Assembly (NCBI GenBank): GCA_964479625.1
Contig: CAYZMS010000002.1
Span: 1-64,000 of the forward strand
Source: CAYZMS01 sp964479625
Lineage (GTDB): Bacteria; Bacteroidota; Bacteroidia; Chitinophagales; Saprospiraceae
Direction: 5' to 3'
DNA: 64,000 nucleotides
Positions 1-7,484 of this stretch are shown piece by piece; position 1 is the first letter of the stretch, and each line of letters starts with the position of its first letter. Under the pieces are notes generated by a model that was not told the origin of the DNA, did not search any database, and was given only the letters and a program-made list of their open reading frames with translations. The translations under genes and the position numbers were made by a program.

Positions 1-19
1 AACTCAATGGGTTAGTTTC

Positions 20-526
20 TTAATGCAATTTACTCACCTCGCTGACTTTTGCCAGCACATCGGCATAAACGGTTAATTCCTCGCGGACTTCTGCAATTTT
101 CTTTCGCAGCTCTGCAGCCTGTGGCCATTGGCGTTCGTGTTCCTTGATGGAGGTGTTTTCCGAACGTTTCTTTTCATAGGCTTCCAGTTTGGGATGCCAT
201 TCGGCCAGCAGGGGGCGCAAGACCTTATTTAGCACGCCGACCGCTACGTGCCCCAGGGTCATATCGCTATGTTTTCCTGCCACAGCGATGGAAGGCCCGT
301 ATTTTTTTAGGATTTCGCGGGTGGTGTTGAATAGGGAGTAGAACGAATTCAATGCTTCCCGGATAATCCCTTCATCTTTCTTCAACTCAACCACGGTCAC
401 GCGGGTGACCAGTTCTATGTAAATTTCCCAGGCGGCGTTTCGCTGTTGGTCATCTACCTCCCATTCCCCTGAAAGTCCCAGGAAAGGAATGCTGATGGAA
501 AACTTTTTGAAAGCGGCGTTTGCCAT
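20..526 (-). CDS. Conserved hypothetical protein, 168 aa
   Basis: Complete ORF with ATG start and TAA stop. I do not recognise a named function. The protein is soluble with no signal peptide or membrane segment. It has a beta-like N-terminus (residues 7-25, containing PFLGLSGEWEVDD), a helical middle with the phrase AAWEIYIELVTRV, a Tyr-Ser-Leu-Phe stretch followed by TTREILKKYGP, and a charged helical C-terminus from about residue 110. From memory, similar short proteins carrying a 'W-E/T-D..AAWE.Y.E.VTR' core occur in Actinobacteria and other phyla, which would fit horizontal spread, but this is recollection and not a search result. It lies beside a decayed transposase and a small HTH gene, so I treat it as accessory. 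Whether it has a partner gene to the left of the window cannot be seen. Confidence 0.75.
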   Translation of the reverse strand: MANAAFKKFSISIPFLGLSGEWEVDDQQRNAAWEIYIELVTRVTVVELKKDEGIIREALNSFYSLFNTTREILKKYGPSIAVAGKHSDMTLGHVAVGVLNKVLRPLLAEWHPKLEAYEKKRSENTSIKEHERQWPQAAELRKKIAEVREELTVYADVLAKVSEVSKLH

Positions 527-559
527 GATTTTAGTGTTGTTTTAAGTTAGAAAATAAAT

Positions 560-983
560 TTAAGGAAATTTGCTTCCGTACAGTGACAAAAGTGCAAAGA
601 CATATTGGAGTTCCTGTTTCTCTAGCAAATTTAACAACAGATGCTGGATGTAATCAAAGTCATATTTGAAGAAACTGTACCACCGTTTGCTCGTTTTTTT
701 CAAAAGACGAATGGGCTCTTTTTCGTTTAACCAAATGCCGGCTTTACAGCACCACACAAAAGCGATAGCCAGTATGGCTAGGAGTTTGACTAGTTTATTG
801 CGATCTATCAAGTGGGTGTCTTCCAGATGGAAGATCTGGGGTTTCAGGGCTTTTTCCGAAGGAATTCCTTTGAAAAAATAAGGTTTCAATTTGCCAACGT
901 TCTTTGTAGTATTCCAGTTCGAAGTGGCTCAAAAAACGGACCGTGCGCTTTAAACTGGAGGCCTTAAATGACATTTTTGTCAC
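560..983 (-). pseudogene. IS4-family transposase remnant (C-terminal part, frameshifted)
   Basis: Two overlapping minus-strand frames together make the C-terminal end of an IS4-type DDE transposase. The upstream frame (983 down to about 880) ends with YKERWQIETLF, the segment that carries the catalytic Glu of the IS4 Y-(2)-R-(3)-E-(6)-K signature. The downstream frame continues with HLEDTHLIDRNKLVKLLAIL and then AFVWCCKAGIW, which is the usual IS4 C-terminus, and ends with the K-x-KR...FKYDFDYIQ type tail. The break is a one-base gain in a run of T (A on the + strand, 874-879). The N-terminal and central parts, including the first two catalytic Asp residues, are missing. No terminal inverted repeats were found. 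This is a dead fragment, not an active element. Confidence 0.8.
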
Positions 984-1176
984 TGTACTGAGATTTTTCT
1001 CTTACAGCCGCTTCGGAATTAATATTATGATTATCAAAGAGTTAATTTTTGAATGCTTTTCCAGCCTGCTTTTCTTCTCAGTAGTAGCCTTATTCCTACC
1101 CTTACCTTTCCCGATAAGAAACTTCATCTACAACTTGGAATTATCGAGACAATTGAATTTTTTACTCAAAATAGCT

Positions 1177-1440
1177 ATGCCTATGGCAGAAAAGAAAGGA
1201 TTGAACTGTATCAAAGCCGTTCTCAAAAGTCAGAGCTGGTCACAAAGTTGGCTGGCAGATCAGATGGGACTGAACTACAACACGGTCAACGGTTGGTGTA
1301 ACAACCGCAATCAACGGTACTTGTCTGATTTGGTGAAAGCAGCCGAAATGCTAGAAGTAGCCCCGGCGGACCTAATTGTGGATGGCTCAAAAAAAGAAAG
1401 AGGCCAGAGTGAAACTCTGACCTCCTTGAATTTAATTTAG
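1177..1440 (+). CDS. Small helix-turn-helix (XRE-like) DNA-binding protein
   Basis: The open frame extends upstream to 943, but that part reads as low-complexity hydrophobic sequence and overlaps the transposase remnant, so I place the start at ATG 1177 (a second ATG at 1183 is equally possible). The 87-residue product carries a single HTH: IKAVLKSQSWSQSWLADQMG for the first helices, then NYNTVNGWCNNRNQ as recognition helix and wing, then SDLVKAAEMLEVAPADLIVD. This is the layout of small XRE/Cro regulators that are common in Bacteroidota. The family normally ends close to the 'DLIV' position; here about 18 extra residues follow, encoded by a perfect-looking hairpin (1400-1424) that on the other strand resembles the terminator of tRNA-Cys. 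It is probably an autonomous or mobile-element-associated regulator. Target unknown. Confidence 0.7.
   Translation: MPMAEKKGLNCIKAVLKSQSWSQSWLADQMGLNYNTVNGWCNNRNQRYLSDLVKAAEMLEVAPADLIVDGSKKERGQSETLTSLNLI
1391..1424 (-). terminator. Rho-independent terminator downstream of tRNA-Cys, inside the HTH gene
   Basis: An 11-bp stem (1400-1410 with 1414-1424, one G-U pair) with a GAA loop. In minus-strand reading the stem is followed by a T-rich run (complement of the A-run 1391-1399). It lies about 100 bases downstream of tRNA-Cys on the same strand and fully within the 3' end of the HTH coding region on the opposite strand. Confidence 0.6.
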
Positions 1441-1526
1441 ATTCTTTGAAAACAGCTGCCGGAATGACTGCTGGCGGCAACCAGGAAGCCATAATCTATT
1501 GAAAGACAGTCACTTAATCAAAGTCT

Positions 1527-1600
1527 TGGAGGTTGGGAGCGGATTCGAACCGCCGTACGAGGTTTTGCAGACCTCTGCCTAGCCACTCGGCCACCCAACC
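1527..1600 (-). tRNA. tRNA-Cys (anticodon GCA)
   Basis: The minus strand folds as a full cloverleaf: a 7-bp acceptor stem GGTTGGG/CCCAACC, an anticodon loop containing TGCAAAA with anticodon GCA, and a TTCGAAT T-loop. The discriminator base is U73, which is expected of tRNA-Cys, and the 3' CCA is encoded (complement of 1527-1529). The gene sits next to a decayed transposase and a small HTH gene, as is common for tRNA-associated insertion sites, but I found no duplicated attachment sequence. Confidence 0.95.
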
Positions 1601-1711
1601 GTTTCCATTTTAATGGAATTGCAAATGTATAGTTAATAACGTTGACATGCCAGTTTTTGTTCCAAAAAATACTTTGCCCGCTCAATGACCCAAAGGACAT
1701 GCCTTCCGCTT

Positions 1712-2452
1712 TTATTCCTCTCCGCCTTGTTCAAAATATTGTTGCTTAAATCGGCGCTCTAGTTCTGTCATAGGAAAGCGGTCCTCAAGGCGGTACTCCA
1801 AAGTCAGGTCGGGATTGATCTCCTTTCGGAAATATACCAAACCAAGCCCTTTTGCATAGACCTCCAAACCGTCGAATGCCTGTTCGAAAACGCCGTTTTG
1901 ATCGTATTCCACCTGTTCTTTAAGCTCGAACATAACGGCCCTCTTTTTCTTACCCTGCCAAACGAAGCTGGTATCCCCGGAGAATCGACGGTTCTTGATC
2001 ACTCTGTAGATGGCACCGCTATCCAAGCGGGATTCCCACTCCACATTCTGAATAAATACCCCCCCCTCTTTCTCTACTTCAAAAGGGAAAACATCTCCGG
2101 CGGTGATGGTAAGCGGGATTTGATATTGGGCTTTCTCCTCGGAAACAATATCCTCATAAATGAACATTCTGGTGAGTTGCATTCCATTCGACACCATATG
2201 CTCCTGAACATGCTGAAGGGGAACCAGGGCTCCTTCGTAGTAGGTAGAACTGAGCAAAACACTGTCGGGAAATATAAAAGACCGGTAATACCAGTACACG
2301 GATCCAAGACTACCTGCCCCCACCGGGGCATATTCATAAACCAGCCCATCCTCCAGTTCCCTTAATGGAAAATAGTAGTTGCGAATATCCCGTTCTCCTG
2401 TTGTGCAGGAACAAGACAGCCACAACAGGACTAGAAACAACGAATGGCGCAT
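1712..2452 (-). CDS. Exported lipoprotein of unknown function
   Basis: The 246-aa product starts with a signal peptide (MRHSLFLVLLWLSCSC) whose LSCSC segment offers a lipobox, so the mature protein should be lipid-anchored at a Cys near residue 14 or 16. The rest is beta-rich with many aromatic residues and no catalytic motif I can name. The N-terminal region contains DGLVYEYAPVGAGS, similar in style to other Bacteroidota surface lipoproteins. It is transcribed away from secA, and the two share a 355-base divergent intergenic region. Function is not assigned. Confidence 0.75.
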   Translation of the reverse strand: MRHSLFLVLLWLSCSCTTGERDIRNYYFPLRELEDGLVYEYAPVGAGSLGSVYWYYRSFIFPDSVLLSSTYYEGALVPLQHVQEHMVSNGMQLTRMFIYEDIVSEEKAQYQIPLTITAGDVFPFEVEKEGGVFIQNVEWESRLDSGAIYRVIKNRRFSGDTSFVWQGKKKRAVMFELKEQVEYDQNGVFEQAFDGLEVYAKGLGLVYFRKEINPDLTLEYRLEDRFPMTELERRFKQQYFEQGGEE

Positions 2453-2807
2453 GCTTTTTGGAATCTCAAACGATGATCCCTTACCATTGGTTGTCTAAAA
2501 TTTGAAATAAGAACAGGTAAAACCACCAAAGTGAATAATCTTTTCTGTTATTGAGATCGTTTTTTGAAAAATAAGGCATGCCAAAATTCCATCGTTTTGC
2601 CATACCAGCGCCATTTTGACAGTTATCTTTCCTCCTGCCTTATTTGGTATGGTCTTGGTCGATAATTTATGCGCCGGAAAAGGACTGCCCCCTTATCTTT
2701 GCGCCTATCTGAAGAGAACGCGATATTTGTCACAGACCCCGGGCAACTTTATTCCGTCGTTTGGCGCCCAAATTCATACATTTAAATATCAACCAGAAAT
2801 AAAAAAT
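2453..2807. other. Divergent intergenic region between the lipoprotein gene and secA
   Basis: 355 bases with no supported gene. An in-frame extension of secA to 2616 exists but has no SecA similarity. The region holds a TATCTTTG box at 2694-2701 that fits the Bacteroidota -7 consensus for secA. No clear promoter was found for the lipoprotein. Confidence 0.5.
2694..2701 (+). promoter_or_regulatory. Candidate Bacteroidota -7 box for secA
   Basis: TATCTTTG matches TAnnTTTG, the -7 element of the primary sigma factor in Bacteroidota. No TTG stands 18-20 bases upstream, so the -33 half is not supported. It lies 106 bases before the secA ATG. Confidence 0.35.
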
Positions 2808-5800
2808 ATGTTAGGTTCTATTGGAAAGGCCTTCCAGGGAGTGTTCGGCTCGAAATATGATCGGGATGTCAAAAAGTACAGTCCAATTGTAGAGGAGATC
2901 AATGAGATTTTCGAAGGCTTGAGTACGCTAAGTAATGATGAACTTCGAAATAAAACACAGGAGTTTAAAGATCGAATTGCCGAATACCTTCAGGAGATCG
3001 ATCAGGAAATGCAGGAGGTAAAACAGGAAGCAAAAGAAACAGAAGACCTTCAACTCAAAGAGGAGCTGTTTGGAGAACTGGACGAATTGCAAAAGGACCG
3101 GGATAACAAACTTGAGGAAATTTTGCAGGAAATTTTACCGGAAGCCTTCGCGGTAGTTAAAGAAACGGCACGGCGCTTTTCTCAAAACCCCACCCTTGAG
3201 GTTACCGCTACGGAACATGACAGGGCCCTGGCGGTGAAATCGGGGAAATCTTACGTCTCCATTAGCAATGATAAGGCAATATGGGAAAACAGTTGGACGG
3301 CTGCCGGCGGAGAGATCACCTGGAATATGGTGCACTATGACGTACAGCTCATCGGGGGGATGGTTCTACACGACGGCAAGATCGCAGAGATGGCCACCGG
3401 TGAGGGTAAAACCCTGGTGGCAACTTTACCGGCTTACCTCAACGGGCTGGCCGGCCAAGGCGTTCATGTGATCACGGTTAACAACTACCTGGCTCGTCGG
3501 GATGCCGAATGGGTAGGCCCTATTTTCGAATTTCTTTTTCTTACCGTGGATTGTGTCGATAAGTATCAGCCACATAGCCCTAATCGACATGCCGCCTACA
3601 GGGTCGATATCACCTACGGAACCAATAATGAATTCGGCTTCGATTACCTGCGCGACAATATGGTTCGCCGCATGGACGAAAAGGTTCAGCGCAAACACCA
3701 TTTTGCCATGATCGACGAGGTCGACTCCGTTCTAATCGACGACGCGCGAACACCGCTCATCATTTCGGGGCCGGTCACTCAGGGGAGCGAAGACCAGGAG
3801 TATGTCGAATTGCGCCCCTTTGTCGAAAAGTTGCTCACTGTACAGCGTAAACTGGCTACAGAAAATCTTGCTCAGGCCAAAAAACTGGTCAAAGAGGGCG
3901 TTACCGGCCACCAGGAAGGAGAGGCAGGCATGGCCTTGCTCAGGGCGCACCGGGCATTGCCCAAGTACCGGCCCCTGATCAAGTTCCTGAGTGAAGAAGG
4001 AATAAAGGTCATGTTGCAGAAAGCGGAGAACTTCTACATGCAGGAGCAATCCAAGAATATGCACCTGGTAGACGAACCCCTGCTGTTCACCATTGATGAG
4101 AAAAATCGCTCCGTGGACCTTACCGACCGCGGGTTGGAATACCTGGCCAGGTATGTCTCCGATGATCAGTTTTTCATTATGCCCGACCTGGCGACGACCA
4201 TGATGGAGATCGAACAGGACGAAAGCATGGAGGAAGACGAAAAAAGTCAGGCCCGGGCCAGGCTTTCCCAGGACTATGCGATCAAAGCCCGTCGACTTCA
4301 CTCCATGAACCAGTTGCTCAAGGCGTACACCATGTTTGAAAAAGACCAGGAATACGTTGTGCTGGAGAGAGAGGTTAAGATCGTGGATGAGCAAACCGGC
4401 CGGATCATGGAGGGGCGTCGCTATTCCGATGGTTTGCACCAGGCCCTGGAAGCCAAGGAGAATGTTAAGGTTGGGGATATCACCCAGACCTATGCCACAG
4501 TCACCCTACAGAACTACTTCCGCATGTACCACAAGCTTTCGGGTATGACAGGTACAGCGGAAACAGAGGCCAAGGAGTTTTGGGATATCTATAAATTAGA
4601 TGTAGTCGTAATCCCCACCAATAAGCCCATCGTTCGCGATGACCGGAACGACCTGGTTTTTAAAACGGCCAAAGAAAAATACACCGCGGTCATTGAAGAG
4701 ATCGTACAACTTACACAAGCTGGCCGACCAGTGCTGGTCGGTACTACCTCGGTCGAGATATCTGAACTCCTCAGCCGGATGCTCAAAATCCGAGGCATAG
4801 ATCACAACGTCCTTAATGCCAAACAGCACCAACGCGAGGCGGAGGTCGTAGCGGAAGCAGGTAAACCTGGAAAGGTCACCATCGCTACCAACATGGCCGG
4901 CCGGGGAACGGATATTAAGATTTCTGACGAGGTGAAAAATGCAGGGGGGCTGGCCATTATCGGTACAGAGCGACATGACTCCCGCCGGGTAGACCGCCAG
5001 CTCCGGGGCCGGGCGGGGCGCCAGGGAGATCCGGGAAGCTCCCAGTTCTATGTTTCCCTGGAGGATAACCTCATGCGCCTATTCCAGTCTGAACGCATCG
5101 CCAACCTCATGGACCGCATGGGCCACAAGGAAGGAGAGGTCATCCAGCATTCTATGGTCACCAAATCCATCGAACGCGCACAGAAAAAAGTAGAAGAGAA
5201 TAACTTCGGTATCCGGAAACGCCTTCTGGAATACGATGACGTGATGAATATCCAGCGGGAAGCCATTTATAAAAAACGGGATAACGCCCTAAGCGGGGAA
5301 CGACTCTCCGTTGATCTCAATAATATGTTCGAATCCATGGTGGAAAACCTGGTGGTAGAGCATAAGGAAGCCGGGAACTATGACAGCTTCCGCCAGGATG
5401 TACTCAGCACACTTGGAATGAATTTCAAGCTGGATGCCCCCGATTTTAACGAGGGCCGGGTAGAAGATATAATGGAACGAATATACCCTCACTTTGAAGA
5501 AAACTACCACCGCAAAGAACAGGCTATCGCTGACCTTTTAATGCCCCGGATTAAGGAAGTTTATGAAAATCAGGGAGAGATCTACAAACGCATAATCATT
5601 CCCTTCAGTGATGGTAGAAGCAACCCCTACACTGTCACTGCTGAGCTCGAAGAAGCAGTAGAAACCAAGGGTAAATCCATCATGCGGGATGTCGAAAAAG
5701 CGGTAGCCCTGGCTCTCATTGATGAAAGCTGGAAGGAGCACCTTCGCTCTATGGATGAGTTAAAGGAGGCCTCCAATGCCGCTTCTTTCGAACAGAAGGA

Positions 5801-6146
5801 CCCTTTGGTAGTCTACAAAATGGAGGCTTATAATTTATTCGAACAGTTGATCTTTAAAGTAAACGAAGAGGTGACCTCCTACCTGGCCAAAGGGACTTTA
5901 TTCTTCAGCGACGGCAGCACCCTGGAACAGGCACGCGAACAGCGCAGCAACAACGAACGCATTAGAACCAGCCGCCAGGAAGCCCCCAATGCGGAAGAAC
6001 AAGCACGCCAACGTGCTGCCCAGTCGGCTGGAAGACAGGCCGCTCAAAAACCGGAGACTTTCCGCCGTACGGAAAAAAAGGTAGGGCGGAATGATCCGTG
6101 TCCCTGTGGTAGTGGAAAGAAATACAAGCATTGTCACGGAAAGTAA
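2808..6146 (+). CDS. secA: Preprotein translocase ATPase SecA
   Basis: SecA is the peripheral membrane motor that drives unfolded preproteins through SecYEG with ATP. I chose ATG 2808 because SecA similarity begins there (MLGSIGKAFQGVFGSKYDRD); sequence upstream to 2616 is unrelated. The 1112-aa product shows Walker A MATGEGKT near residues 195-202, the DEVDSVLIDDARTPLI Walker B block near 303, the GTDIKI and RQLRGRAGRQGDPG motif V/VI region of the second nucleotide-binding fold, and a C-terminal zinc finger CPCGSGKKYKHCHG that binds SecB or ribosomes. A charged acidic insertion near residues 60-110 (rich in E, Q and K) makes it longer than the roughly 900-aa E. coli protein, which is normal for Bacteroidota SecA. 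Intact and almost certainly functional. Confidence 0.97.
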   Translation: MLGSIGKAFQGVFGSKYDRDVKKYSPIVEEINEIFEGLSTLSNDELRNKTQEFKDRIAEYLQEIDQEMQEVKQEAKETEDLQLKEELFGELDELQKDRDNKLEEILQEILPEAFAVVKETARRFSQNPTLEVTATEHDRALAVKSGKSYVSISNDKAIWENSWTAAGGEITWNMVHYDVQLIGGMVLHDGKIAEMATGEGKTLVATLPAYLNGLAGQGVHVITVNNYLARRDAEWVGPIFEFLFLTVDCVDKYQPHSPNRHAAYRVDITYGTNNEFGFDYLRDNMVRRMDEKVQRKHHFAMIDEVDSVLIDDARTPLIISGPVTQGSEDQEYVELRPFVEKLLTVQRKLATENLAQAKKLVKEGVTGHQEGEAGMALLRAHRALPKYRPLIKFLSEEGIKVMLQKAENFYMQEQSKNMHLVDEPLLFTIDEKNRSVDLTDRGLEYLARYVSDDQFFIMPDLATTMMEIEQDESMEEDEKSQARARLSQDYAIKARRLHSMNQLLKAYTMFEKDQEYVVLEREVKIVDEQTGRIMEGRRYSDGLHQALEAKENVKVGDITQTYATVTLQNYFRMYHKLSGMTGTAETEAKEFWDIYKLDVVVIPTNKPIVRDDRNDLVFKTAKEKYTAVIEEIVQLTQAGRPVLVGTTSVEISELLSRMLKIRGIDHNVLNAKQHQREAEVVAEAGKPGKVTIATNMAGRGTDIKISDEVKNAGGLAIIGTERHDSRRVDRQLRGRAGRQGDPGSSQFYVSLEDNLMRLFQSERIANLMDRMGHKEGEVIQHSMVTKSIERAQKKVEENNFGIRKRLLEYDDVMNIQREAIYKKRDNALSGERLSVDLNNMFESMVENLVVEHKEAGNYDSFRQDVLSTLGMNFKLDAPDFNEGRVEDIMERIYPHFEENYHRKEQAIADLLMPRIKEVYENQGEIYKRIIIPFSDGRSNPYTVTAELEEAVETKGKSIMRDVEKAVALALIDESWKEHLRSMDELKEASNAASFEQKDPLVVYKMEAYNLFEQLIFKVNEEVTSYLAKGTLFFSDGSTLEQAREQRSNNERIRTSRQEAPNAEEQARQRAAQSAGRQAAQKPETFRRTEKKVGRNDPCPCGSGKKYKHCHGK

Positions 6147-6154
6147 AAAGCCTG

Positions 6155-6224
6155 GTGGAAGCGCTCTCAAAGCCCGATTCACTGGAGTCCCCGATCGAGA
6201 AGTAGCTCTGGAGACTGCTTCCAC
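6155..6224 (+). other. Possible structured 3' end of the secA transcript
   Basis: GTGGAAGC (6155-6162) pairs with GCTTCCAC (6217-6224), and the adjoining TCTC/GAGA segments extend the stem after a two-base mismatch. The loop is about 40 bases. No U-run follows on the + strand, so this is not a standard terminator. Confidence 0.3.
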
Positions 6225-6276
6225 TAAATAAATTTCGTTTTTTCACAAAGTGTTACCGTAATTCCATTCCAAGCCG

Positions 6277-6284
6277 TATTTTTG
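6277..6284 (+). promoter_or_regulatory. Candidate -7 box for deoC
   Basis: TATTTTTG fits TAnnTTTG and lies 38 bases before the deoC ATG. No convincing TTG element was seen at the expected distance. Confidence 0.3.
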
Positions 6285-6322
6285 AGCTATTGCTTAAAAG
6301 AAAAAACTAAAGCTCCAAGCGG

Positions 6323-6979
6323 ATGGATCTCGCGGCCTACTTTGACCATACCTTATTGAACCCCGATAGCCGCCCTGAAGCTATTGAAACCCTTTGTAAA
6401 GAAGCGCTGACCTATGGCTTTGCTTCAGTGTGCATTCCTCCTTTCTACATTGGGGAAGCCGTTCGGGTGCTGCAGGAGCACGAAAATGAGAAAGTAGGAA
6501 TTTCCACTGTCATCGGCTTTCCCATGGGTTATTCCGCCACCGCTGCCAAAGTAGAAGAGATCAAACGGGCGATCGAAGAAGGTGCAACAGAGATCGATGG
6601 GGTTATAAACCTTTGTGCCGTCAAATCCGAGAACTGGAACTTTGTCAGAAATGATATGGATAGCCTAATAACAGCTACCAAAATGAAAGGGCGAACGATC
6701 AAACTTATACTCGAAACAACCCTGCTTACCGAAACAGAAATTCGAAAAATTGTAGAGATCGCCCTGGAATTAAATCCCGATTTTCTGAAAACCTCCACGG
6801 GGATAAATGGAGGCTATACCATGGAAGTCGTCCATTTACTTCAAGAACTGACCTCGGGCCAAATTGCTATCAAAGCTTCAGGAGGAATTCGAAAACCAGA
6901 GCAGGCTCTAGCTCTGATCGAAGCAGGTGTAAAACGAATTGGCTCCTCTCAAACCATCAGCATTTATCAACACCTATAA
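6323..6979 (+). CDS. deoC: Deoxyribose-phosphate aldolase DeoC
   Basis: This enzyme cleaves 2-deoxy-D-ribose 5-phosphate to glyceraldehyde 3-phosphate and acetaldehyde, in deoxynucleoside breakdown. The 218-aa length is usual for the short bacterial class. The TIM-barrel family signatures are present: DHTLL near residue 8, VIGFPMG near 63, ATEIDGVINL near 92 with the proton-relay Asp, DFLKTSTG near 153 carrying the Schiff-base Lys, and IKASGGIR near 190 with the second catalytic Lys. It sits between secA and a SPOR-domain gene; no other nucleoside catabolism gene is nearby, so it is probably transcribed alone. ATG start is well placed relative to the first barrel strand. Confidence 0.95.
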   Translation: MDLAAYFDHTLLNPDSRPEAIETLCKEALTYGFASVCIPPFYIGEAVRVLQEHENEKVGISTVIGFPMGYSATAAKVEEIKRAIEEGATEIDGVINLCAVKSENWNFVRNDMDSLITATKMKGRTIKLILETTLLTETEIRKIVEIALELNPDFLKTSTGINGGYTMEVVHLLQELTSGQIAIKASGGIRKPEQALALIEAGVKRIGSSQTISIYQHL

Positions 6980-7022
6980 CCGCTCTTCCAATAAGTAAGT
7001 GGGAGCATTCCAAAGTCTTGCG

Positions 7023-7030
7023 TATCTTTG
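7023..7030 (+). promoter_or_regulatory. Candidate -7 box for the SPOR-domain gene
   Basis: TATCTTTG matches TAnnTTTG and is 19 bases before ATG 7050, implying a short leader. No TTG at the -33 position. Confidence 0.35.
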
Positions 7031-7049
7031 AGTTAAAATAAAATGCCCA

Positions 7050-7454
7050 ATGAAGACTGTCGGATTTTGCTTTGGATTGTTCGTTTTTCTTGCATGCCTG
7101 CCCACCTTGAACGCCCAGTCAGCGCTTCCCCGGGAAGAGGCCTCAGTACGGACACTTATGGATCAATTTATCAGCAACAATAAAAGACAGAACTATATCG
7201 ATGGCTGGCGGGTGATGGTGCTTTCCACTACCGACCGACAAGTAATGGAACAAACACGCCAATCTTTTAAACAGCGCTACCCTTACCTTAACCTTAGCTG
7301 GGAGCATAATCGCCCTTACTACCAATTAAGGGTAGGAGCCTATGCCACCAAAATGGAAGCCCTTCGGCTACAATCCCTGTTAAAGCGCTATTACCCCGGC
7401 GCCTACCCCACCAGAGACCCAAACATCAACCCCGCTGAGATCATCGGCTATTAG
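7050..7454 (+). CDS. Exported SPOR-domain protein
   Basis: The 134-aa product has a signal peptide ending at LNAQS (about residue 23) and a SPOR-type fold behind it: GWRVMVLSTTDRQVMEQTRQ, then YYQLRVGAYATKMEALRLQS. SPOR domains bind denuded glycan strands of septal peptidoglycan, so a periplasmic role in cell-wall turnover or division is expected. It lies 30 bases upstream of rodA on the same strand, which fits a shared role in wall synthesis. There is no membrane anchor beyond the signal peptide and no enzymatic domain. The SPOR assignment rests on pattern, not on an alignment. Confidence 0.75.
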   Translation: MKTVGFCFGLFVFLACLPTLNAQSALPREEASVRTLMDQFISNNKRQNYIDGWRVMVLSTTDRQVMEQTRQSFKQRYPYLNLSWEHNRPYYQLRVGAYATKMEALRLQSLLKRYYPGAYPTRDPNINPAEIIGY

Positions 7455-7484
7455 AACAGGGGCTGAAAAAAACTCTAGAGGAGT

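Noticed and set aside
943..1176. Upstream extension of the HTH gene with a hydrophobic stretch that resembles a membrane segment
   Set aside because: It overlaps the transposase remnant and the family begins at ATG 1177; the hydrophobic part is AT-rich noise.
1457..1483. Similarity between CTGCTGGCGGCAA near 1470 and CTGCTGGCGGTAA near 24580 as a dispersed repeat
   Set aside because: The shared stretch is only about 13 bases and both lie in simple hairpins; chance cannot be excluded.
2616..2807. 64-residue N-terminal extension of SecA
   Set aside because: SecA similarity starts at MLGSIGKAF; the extension has no family support and contains the candidate -7 promoter box.
3732..4439. 235-codon open frame antisense to secA
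   Set aside because: It lies fully within the conserved SecA coding region on the other strand, has shadow-like composition and no recognisable similarity.
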